The position numbers were made by a program, and so were the translations under genes. From assembly GCA_004357365.1 (NCBI GenBank), contig SMVT01000034.1, forward strand, positions 1-11,102: a stretch of DNA of 11,102 bases, read 5' to 3'. Source of the DNA: Nitrospina sp. (GTDB taxonomy: Bacteria > Nitrospinota > Nitrospinia > Nitrospinales > Nitrospinaceae). Positions 5,277 through 11,102 of the stretch are shown here, one piece after another (position 1 is the stretch's first letter; each line of letters begins with the position of its first letter). The notes under the pieces were generated by a model. That model had not been told where the DNA came from. It saw only the letters and a list, made by a program, of their open reading frames with translations, and ran no database searches.

Positions 5277-8200
5277 ATGCCATTGACCAAACGAAAACTG
5301 ATTTATCCGGTGGTGATCCTTCTGGTGTTGGTGTGCCTGGGGGTGATTGGGGTTTTTTACATTCAGTTGAAGGACCTGGACGCGCTTAGGGACCTGGTGG
5401 CTCAGGAGATCAAAGCCGAAACGCAACGGGATGTCCAGATCGGTGCCGCGCATCTGGATTTCAGTGAAGGCATCGGATTGCAGCTGCATGACGTGACGCT
5501 CAAAGGAGCCTCTGAAAAAGAGGCGGATTTTTTTTGCAAGGAGGTTCTGGTTTTATTGGATGCCCTGCCCCTGTTGAACGGGAAGATCGAAATCCAGAAA
5601 ATTATTTTTGAAGGCCTGATCTTGCAGGTCACCCGCGATAACCGGGGAGAATTTAATTTTGGCAACCTGACTTCGATCGAATCGCACCGGTCCGGCGCCA
5701 CGCTTACGGATTTGATCCGGGCGGGGCTGATGCACAGCGTGCAGGTCCGCCAGGGAGAGTTGTGGCTGGTGGATCACCACATCTCCCCCGGTGCCAAGCC
5801 GCTGGTCACCAAGATCAAAAACATGTCGTTGTCCCTCACCAAGCCCCTTTTGAAGACGTCGCTCCGAGTGCATTTGAGCGGCGAGGTGCCTTACGGACCC
5901 AATGAAAGCGGAACCCTGAAGCTGGATGGCAAACTGCGCGTGCCCCGGGAGGAGTTCAATCTGTCGCAGGTGGCGCTGGAGGGCACCTTGGAGATTCGGG
6001 ATCAGGGAACCCAGCCGTTTGCCCTCTACCTGAACAAGCTGTTCGCGCAAAACCCGGGTGACCATCGCATTTCCCTCGACACCCGGTTTACCGGCACGCT
6101 GGACGGCCATATTCAGTTGTCCGGCGTTTTAAAGCACGAGCAACAGGCCAGCCTGCAATCCGGCCTTGGCCAGGGGCCCAAACCCGCCAACGGCCGTCTC
6201 GACTACAACATGATTTTCAATCGGGATACAGTGGAGTTCAAACAGCTGGATTACCGTTCCGGAAAATTTTTGATGCAGATCCACGGAACCTATGCGCGGT
6301 TTATGTCCGAGAAGGCCTGGCTGACCGCTTCTCTGAAGACCACCGCCTTTCAGGTTCAGGACAGCGAGACCTACCTGCCATTTAAATTGTTCAGCAGGGA
6401 CTTGCACCGCCGCGTACACCGCCTAGTGAAAAAGGGTGAGATCGAAGTCACCGCTTTGCATATTGAAGGGCCGCGGGCCATTTTTGAAGGCCGGTCGAAC
6501 GCGGAAATCCAGGAGCATGACTCGGGCACGATCATTCTGCGCCATGCGGATTTTGGCGTGGATGCCCTGCCTTTGAGCGATGTGACCGGAGAATTCAAAT
6601 TCGGGAAAGGGGTCGCCGAGATCAAGATTCAACAGGCGCGTTTTAACCATGTGTCGATCAAAAATTTAACCGGGACCATCGTGAACCCCTTAACCGAGCC
6701 CCGGATCGAAGGCACCCTCGAAGCGGAGGTGGCGCTGGCGCCGCTGGCCAATATGTTTGAAAAAAATTGGAAACTGCCCCGGCAGTTGGCGTTCCTTAAA
6801 GACCTCAAGCGGATTCAGGGGATGGTCCGCGGGCGGCTCGCCGTCCAGGGACCCCTGGAACACCGGGAACAACTGGTGTGGTCGGGCAGTGTGTCGTTGG
6901 AGCGCGCCGGGTTTATGAAGAAGGCCTGGCCCGCACCGATTCATAATATCAACGGCAGGATTCATTTCCAGAGCGCCGTCCCGAAACCCGATGCTCAAAC
7001 TAAGGGGAAGGCGCAACAGACCTGGACCCTCCGCTTTGAAAATATCAACGGCGAATACGGCGATCATTATTTCCGGGACATCAACGGGGCGTCCTTTGTG
7101 AAGGACGGCGTCCCGGTGAAGCAGGTTCGGGGGACCCTTCAACTGGGAACCTGGAAGGCCGGGCAGGAGGTCTGGACCCACTTTGAGGGCCGGATCAAAA
7201 CTTTTCTCAAAAATATTGTGTTTGAAAGCGGGGAGATTGAATTCAATTTACAAAGCACCGGGCCCGGGCCGGGGAAGACACGAGCCAAAAACCAGGGTTC
7301 CCTGAAAATCAGAAAACTGTTTCTGAAACATTCCAAAGGTTTTCGTCCCGTACGCAATCTGAACGCCACGATATCGTTTGACGACCGCAACATCGACCTG
7401 GAGACCACCGGCGGATGGTATGGCGATTCGCCGCTCGACATCCAAGGCCGTTTCAAAAACTATTCCCAGGCGGACCCGGAACTGGTGTTGCAGGCGCGTT
7501 CCTCCGATTTTTTGAATCAGGATTTTGCGGGAATTCCCTTTCTGGAAACCCTGGAGTATCAGGGGCCCGCAAAAGTGGAGTTGAAATTCCACCGTACCGA
7601 GCAGTTTATGAAACTTGAAAAGCGCGTGGATTTGACCCGCGCGTCCTACCGTTATCAGGATTTTCTGATCAAACCTGAAAACGTTTCCAATTCCATCGAA
7701 ATTTTCGCCAGCCTGGATTCCGGCGGCCGGATTGATTTTAAAAAGGTGATCTTCGAGTTGGAGGGCAACACAGTGTCCGGAACCGGATTCCTGAAAAGCA
7801 TGGACGACCCGGAATTTTCGATCCAGTTGGAATCGCGCCATTTCAAGGTCTGGCCCGCTTCGCAGTATATCCGCCCGTTGCAGGGTGCTTTGGGCGGGGA
7901 GTCGCGCTTTCAATTCTCGGCGAAAGGAAATTTCCGGTACCTGGAACAAACGGAGATGCAGGGGAAAGTCCGCTTGACCGGTATCGAGTATAAACCGGAG
8001 GGCTTCCTTGCGGCGTTCAAATTGAGCGCGGACATGCAATTCAGGAACAATCATTTCAACCTTCGCCGAGGCCGGCTGGAAGCGAACGGTTGCCATTTTG
8101 GTTTCGAGGGGGATTACCAGGGGGGAGAGGCGCCGCATTTGACACTGCAAGTGGCCGGGCCCGGACTTGATTTGAATCAATTGGTCTCGGAGAAGGGCAA

Positions 8201-9116
8201 ACCTTCCAAGGGTTTTCTGGCGTGGTTGGGCCAGACCCATGTTTTTGCCAATGGGACGGGGGAAATTAAAATCAAGATCAATCGGTTTTCCCAGAAATTC
8301 TGGACTCTGCCCAAAGTGGCCGGCACCTTCACCTTCAAGGATCAGGTCCTGCGAACCGATAACCTGACCCTCGGACAACCCGGTGTGGATCAGGTTATGA
8401 TCATGGGAAAATTATCTCTCGTCGATATTCAAAATCCTGCCTTTGATGCGGTCCTGGTATCCCGCAAGACTCCGATCGATAAACTGTTTGCCATGTTTGG
8501 GGGCCTGTTCAAGGCCAGTTTGACCGGGAAAACGGTTTGGTTAAAAGCTCATCTCCAAGGCCGGGGAGGGGATTTGACGCAAATCACCCAAAGCCTGAAG
8601 GGCCGGTTGTCCTTTGATTTAAAAGATGGCCGCATCAATACCGGACACCTGTTGAACGGCGTGGTGGCACTGTTTGGAGTTTCGGTCGACCCGCAAACCG
8701 TTGCCGAAAGGGCCGGTCAACCCAATAACAGCTATATGCGGATTTTTGGCGATTTTCGAATTGTAAACGGCGTGGCGCGTACCGAAAACTTTTTGTACGA
8801 GGAAAAAGGGCAACGCCTGTCTCTGGTCGGGGCTTTCGATCTCAACACCAGTCGAATGGGGACCGTCGTGGGGGTCGCGCCGTTTCGCCGGGTGGGCCGC
8901 ATCATAGAAAAGATTCCGATTCTGGGCCCGATTATGACCGGCGGAAAAGAAGGCAGCCTGATCACCACCTATTATAAAGTCGAAGGTCCGTTCAGCGACC
9001 CCAAAGTCGAAGCGATTCCCTTTAAATCCATCAGCGAAAAAATATTAGGCACCTTGGAAGGGATCATCAGCGCCCCGGGCGATCTGTTCACTGAAAGGGA
9101 ACCCTCGAACCCCTGA
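5277..9116 (+). CDS. Large AsmA/YhdP-like inner-membrane-anchored periplasmic protein (DUF3971/AsmA-like C-terminal)
   Basis: A 1279-residue protein of the AsmA superfamily (AsmA, TamB, YhdP, YdbH), whose members span the periplasm as long beta-rich grooves and are linked to phospholipid transport to the outer membrane. Residues 1-7 are basic and cytoplasmic, followed by one membrane helix (about 8-30). The AsmA N-terminal signature RDVQIGAAHLDFSEGIGLQLHDVTL region lies at about 51-75. A long stretch of alternating hydrophobic beta strands follows. The C-terminal part has SLKGRLSFDLKDGRINTG (about 1105-1122) and KIPILGPIMTGG...GSLITTYYKVEGPFSDPKV (about 1211-1245), both typical of AsmA-like C-termini. 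Length is close to E. coli YhdP (about 1266). ATG 5277 lacks a good ribosome-binding site; an in-frame TAA at 5262 excludes a longer form. Transcribed alone, convergent with oadG. Orthology within the superfamily is unresolved. Confidence 0.9.
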   Translation: MPLTKRKLIYPVVILLVLVCLGVIGVFYIQLKDLDALRDLVAQEIKAETQRDVQIGAAHLDFSEGIGLQLHDVTLKGASEKEADFFCKEVLVLLDALPLLNGKIEIQKIIFEGLILQVTRDNRGEFNFGNLTSIESHRSGATLTDLIRAGLMHSVQVRQGELWLVDHHISPGAKPLVTKIKNMSLSLTKPLLKTSLRVHLSGEVPYGPNESGTLKLDGKLRVPREEFNLSQVALEGTLEIRDQGTQPFALYLNKLFAQNPGDHRISLDTRFTGTLDGHIQLSGVLKHEQQASLQSGLGQGPKPANGRLDYNMIFNRDTVEFKQLDYRSGKFLMQIHGTYARFMSEKAWLTASLKTTAFQVQDSETYLPFKLFSRDLHRRVHRLVKKGEIEVTALHIEGPRAIFEGRSNAEIQEHDSGTIILRHADFGVDALPLSDVTGEFKFGKGVAEIKIQQARFNHVSIKNLTGTIVNPLTEPRIEGTLEAEVALAPLANMFEKNWKLPRQLAFLKDLKRIQGMVRGRLAVQGPLEHREQLVWSGSVSLERAGFMKKAWPAPIHNINGRIHFQSAVPKPDAQTKGKAQQTWTLRFENINGEYGDHYFRDINGASFVKDGVPVKQVRGTLQLGTWKAGQEVWTHFEGRIKTFLKNIVFESGEIEFNLQSTGPGPGKTRAKNQGSLKIRKLFLKHSKGFRPVRNLNATISFDDRNIDLETTGGWYGDSPLDIQGRFKNYSQADPELVLQARSSDFLNQDFAGIPFLETLEYQGPAKVELKFHRTEQFMKLEKRVDLTRASYRYQDFLIKPENVSNSIEIFASLDSGGRIDFKKVIFELEGNTVSGTGFLKSMDDPEFSIQLESRHFKVWPASQYIRPLQGALGGESRFQFSAKGNFRYLEQTEMQGKVRLTGIEYKPEGFLAAFKLSADMQFRNNHFNLRRGRLEANGCHFGFEGDYQGGEAPHLTLQVAGPGLDLNQLVSEKGKPSKGFLAWLGQTHVFANGTGEIKIKINRFSQKFWTLPKVAGTFTFKDQVLRTDNLTLGQPGVDQVMIMGKLSLVDIQNPAFDAVLVSRKTPIDKLFAMFGGLFKASLTGKTVWLKAHLQGRGGDLTQITQSLKGRLSFDLKDGRINTGHLLNGVVALFGVSVDPQTVAERAGQPNNSYMRIFGDFRIVNGVARTENFLYEEKGQRLSLVGAFDLNTSRMGTVVGVAPFRRVGRIIEKIPILGPIMTGGKEGSLITTYYKVEGPFSDPKVEAIPFKSISEKILGTLEGIISAPGDLFTEREPSNP

Positions 9117-9124
9117 TGGTTTTG

Positions 9125-9397
9125 TTAAAGAGAAGTGATGTGCTGAATATGAATGTCCTGTGGAGCTTTGCCCAGATGATGCGCCAGCGCGGCGTGGATG
9201 GCGGCGATGTGATCCTCCTCCTGGAACGCGCCGGTGGCCGCTACCGGGGACTGCGTCCGGACCGGAGGCGCGGGTTCCTCCACGTAGGGGAGGAAATGGA
9301 CCAGCACCTTGATCACGCCGATCAAAATACCCAATACCAAAAAAATCACGATCATGGCCAGGAACGAAATCTGGATCGCTTCGAGTAAAGGGGGCAT
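9125..9397 (-). CDS. oadG: Oxaloacetate decarboxylase gamma subunit (OadG-like)
   Basis: Small membrane subunit that holds the alpha and beta subunits of the Na+-pumping decarboxylase together. The 90-residue product has one long hydrophobic helix (about 4-38), a hinge with acidic and proline residues (EEPAPPVRTQSP, 40-51), and a cytoplasmic tail with EEDHIAAIHAALAHHLG (60-76), a motif common to OadG-like subunits. Six histidines fall in the last 28 residues (63, 68, 73, 74, 83, 86). In Klebsiella OadG the C-terminal region binds zinc, so a similar role is possible here. It starts 3 nt after the oadB stop, so translation is probably coupled. It ends 8 nt from the stop of the convergent AsmA-like gene, with no terminator visible between them. 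Length and context fit well; sequence conservation in this subunit is low. Confidence 0.85.
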   Translation of the reverse strand: MPPLLEAIQISFLAMIVIFLVLGILIGVIKVLVHFLPYVEEPAPPVRTQSPVAATGAFQEEDHIAAIHAALAHHLGKAPQDIHIQHITSL

Positions 9398-9400
9398 GAT

Positions 9401-10594
9401 TTATTGACCCAACGATGCGGTGATGGTTTTAAGGGCCTCAATCGCGGTATGCCCCGCTCCGGCGTCACCCGACCCGAACAGGGATAGAAACACACCCGCC
9501 GCCACCGCGCTGCCAATCACTCCGGCGACGTTGGGACCCATCGCGTGCATAAGCAGGAAATTGGATTTATCAGTTTCCTGTCCCACTTTTTGCGATACCC
9601 GCGCGGCCATGGGAACCGCCGACACGCCCGCCGACCCGATCAAGGGGTTCACCTTTCCTTTGGATATCACATACATGAGTTTTCCGAACAGCACCCCGCC
9701 GGCGGTGGCCACGCAGAACGCCGCCAGGCCCAGTATGATGATCTTGATGGTGCTCCAGGTTAAAAACGTTGCCGCCGTCATCGACGAGCCGACCGCCAGC
9801 GCCAGCAGGATGGTCACGATATTGATCAGATGCGTCTGCGAGGTTTCATGCAGGCGCGCCGTCACCCCGCATTCCCGGAACAGGTTGCCCAGCATCAACA
9901 TCCCTATCAAAGGTGCGACGCCGGGGAGCATCAACACGATAATCACCGTGGATGCGATTGGGAAAATGATTTTGACCGTCTGCGAAATCGGTTTTAACTG
10001 CTCCATCTTCACCTGCCGCTCTTTTTCCGTGGTGAGCAGGCGCATGATGGGCGGTTGAATGAGCGGCACCAGCGACATGTAGGAATAGGCCGCAATCGCA
10101 ATCGGAGCCAACAGGTGCGGCGCCAGTTTGGCGGCGAGAAAAATCGAGGTCGGCCCGTCCGCGCCGCCGATAATTCCGATGGCGCTGGCTTCCTGCAGAC
10201 TGAATCCCAGCGCCACCGCCCCGATGAGCGTGGTGTACACTCCGATTTGCGCCGCCGCTCCCAACAGCAGAGTCGACGGGTTGGCCAGCAGGGGACCAAA
10301 ATCGGTCAACGCGCCCACTCCCAGAAAAATCAGAGGCGGGAGAATTTGGTGCTTCACCCCGTAATAGAAAAAGTTAAATAAACCGCCTTCATCGGTGTTG
10401 GCCATCAGGCTGAGCGGCAGGTTGGCGAGCAAACAACCGAACCCGATGGGCAGCAGGAGCAGGGGTTCGAACTTTTTCCAGATGGCGAGGTAGAGCAGGA
10501 CCAGCGAGATGACGATCATCAGCCCTTGTCCGGGTTCTATAGTGGCAAACCCGGTGGAGTGCAGAATTTTGTTGATGGCATCCTGAAAGTTCAT
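9401..10594 (-). CDS. oadB: Na+-translocating decarboxylase beta subunit (OadB)
   Basis: Integral membrane subunit that decarboxylates carboxybiotin and uses the energy to export Na+. The 397-residue, very hydrophobic product starts with a short amphipathic segment (FQDAINKILHSTGF) typical of the family. It contains IIGGADGPTSIFLAAKLAP (141-159), whose aspartate D146 corresponds to the Na+-site aspartate (D203 in Klebsiella OadB). The second half repeats the fold with NPLIGSAGVSAVPMAARV (316-333) and HAMGPNVAGVIGSAVAAG (350-367), whose asparagine and serine residues line the ion path. Its ATG overlaps the alpha-subunit stop codon (TAATG), a sign of translational coupling. Glutaconyl-CoA and methylmalonyl-CoA decarboxylases share this subunit. 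The fused biotin domain on the neighbouring alpha subunit favours oxaloacetate. Confidence 0.94.
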   Translation of the reverse strand: MNFQDAINKILHSTGFATIEPGQGLMIVISLVLLYLAIWKKFEPLLLLPIGFGCLLANLPLSLMANTDEGGLFNFFYYGVKHQILPPLIFLGVGALTDFGPLLANPSTLLLGAAAQIGVYTTLIGAVALGFSLQEASAIGIIGGADGPTSIFLAAKLAPHLLAPIAIAAYSYMSLVPLIQPPIMRLLTTEKERQVKMEQLKPISQTVKIIFPIASTVIIVLMLPGVAPLIGMLMLGNLFRECGVTARLHETSQTHLINIVTILLALAVGSSMTAATFLTWSTIKIIILGLAAFCVATAGGVLFGKLMYVISKGKVNPLIGSAGVSAVPMAARVSQKVGQETDKSNFLLMHAMGPNVAGVIGSAVAAGVFLSLFGSGDAGAGHTAIEALKTITASLGQ

Positions 10595-11102
10595 TATGAA
10601 ATCAGAATGAGTTCATCGCCGGTCTGGACGTTCGCGCCTTCCTGAACCAGGATGGAATTGACGGTGCCGCTGTAAGGAGTTTGCACCTCGGTTTCCATTT
10701 TCATGGATTCCAGAATCATCACGATGTCCCCTTCGTTGACCTGGTCGCCCACCTTGCATTTCAGGGCGAACACCGAGCCGGGCAGGGGGGAGGTCACCGC
10801 ATTATTGGACCCGGTGGATGAAGGCGCAGGCGCGGGTGCCACCGCCGGTTGAGGGGCCGCGGCCGCCGGTTGCACGGGTGCCGCCGCTCCCGTACCGACC
10901 TGCACCGAATACGGTTTGCCGTTGACAGTGATGGTGTAGACCGCCGAGCCACCTGCCGCCGGTGCCGATGCCGGGGCCGCGGGTTGAGGGGCCTGAGGAG
11001 CGGGAGCCGCCGCCGGCGCGGGTGCCGGGGCCGTCGGCTCGGGTAACGGCTTGCCGCGGGTTTCAAAAAACTTCAACGCCACCTTCGGAAACCTGGCGTA
11101 GG
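10594..11102 (-). CDS. oadA: Oxaloacetate decarboxylase alpha subunit, C-terminal 168 residues (cut by window edge)
   Basis: The frame is open to the window edge, and the first visible residues (YARFPKVALKFFETRGKP) look like the end of an OadA/PycB carboxyltransferase domain. This is therefore the C-terminus of an alpha subunit, not a free biotin carrier, even though a GTG at 11082 could mimic a start. Then come an Ala/Pro-rich linker, the strand pair YTITVNGKPYSVQV, a second Ala/Pro linker, and a biotinyl domain (SPLPGSVFALKCKVGDQVNEGD...). The biotin lysine is the central K of ESMKMETEV, codon 10699-10701; serine replaces the commoner alanine of EAMKM. The alpha subunit moves the carboxyl group from oxaloacetate to biotin and passes it to OadB. 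Its stop overlaps the oadB start. A pyruvate carboxylase B subunit would look alike here; the adjacent oadB and oadG favour the decarboxylase. Confidence 0.87.
   Translation of the reverse strand, partial: YARFPKVALKFFETRGKPLPEPTAPAPAPAAAPAPQAPQPAAPASAPAAGGSAVYTITVNGKPYSVQVGTGAAAPVQPAAAAPQPAVAPAPAPSSTGSNNAVTSPLPGSVFALKCKVGDQVNEGDIVMILESMKMETEVQTPYSGTVNSILVQEGANVQTGDELILIS

Noticed and set aside
7248..8378. A 376-codon open frame on the minus strand inside the AsmA-like gene
   Set aside because: The plus-strand product has clear AsmA-superfamily features. The antisense translation is low-complexity in style with no recognisable motif, as expected for a shadow of a GC-rich gene.
10594..11082. 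A free-standing 162-residue biotin carrier protein starting at GTG 11082
   Set aside because: The frame continues to the window edge and the upstream residues look like the end of an OadA carboxyltransferase domain.

Overview
This window reads as a chromosomal stretch of a moderately GC-rich, double-membraned (Gram-negative type) bacterium. Periplasmic and envelope proteins support that: ModA, a secreted ChaN-PDZ protein and a very large AsmA/YhdP-like protein. There is also a Na+-translocating decarboxylase operon, which suits a marine or anaerobic lineage. I cannot fix the taxon. The protein style resembles Nitrospinota or Desulfobacterota-like groups, but this is an impression. No CRISPR array, tRNA, rRNA, prophage or transposase gene was seen. 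Almost all of the sequence is core-type genes.

Layout. (1) Bases 1-952, minus strand: start of the molybdate permease gene modB (cut by the window edge) and the complete modA. The modA promoter is overlaid by a 24-bp inverted repeat that looks like a ModE operator, and this places the true modA start at 885. (2) Bases 1075-2380, plus strand: a tight three-gene unit of an unknown 78-aa helical protein, acylphosphatase, and an EcsA/NatA-type ABC ATPase without a permease. (3) Bases 2381-2631: a gene-free spacer holding three GC-rich palindromes bracketed by 14-nt near-identical direct repeats, probably a degenerate miniature repeat element. One palindrome could also terminate the ABC transcript. 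(4) Bases 2632-3834, minus strand: a ChaN-like (Tiki superfamily) secreted protein fused to a PDZ domain. (5) Bases 3921-4302, plus strand: rpsU with a near-consensus sigma-70 promoter, a TTG start and a strong terminator. (6) Bases 4301-5068, minus strand: rlmB, an rRNA 2'-O-methyltransferase. (7) Bases 5277-9116, plus strand: a 1279-aa AsmA-superfamily protein. (8) Bases 9125-11102, minus strand: a decarboxylase sodium pump transcribed as oadA (3' part only), oadB, oadG. The alpha and beta genes overlap at TAATG.

Functionally these are separate modules: molybdate uptake, small housekeeping genes, translation (S21 and 23S rRNA methylation), envelope lipid maintenance (AsmA-like), and coupling of oxaloacetate decarboxylation to Na+ export. 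No clearly new system is visible. The items most worth a second look are the ModE-like operator, the direct-repeat-flanked palindrome cluster, and the ChaN-PDZ fusion.
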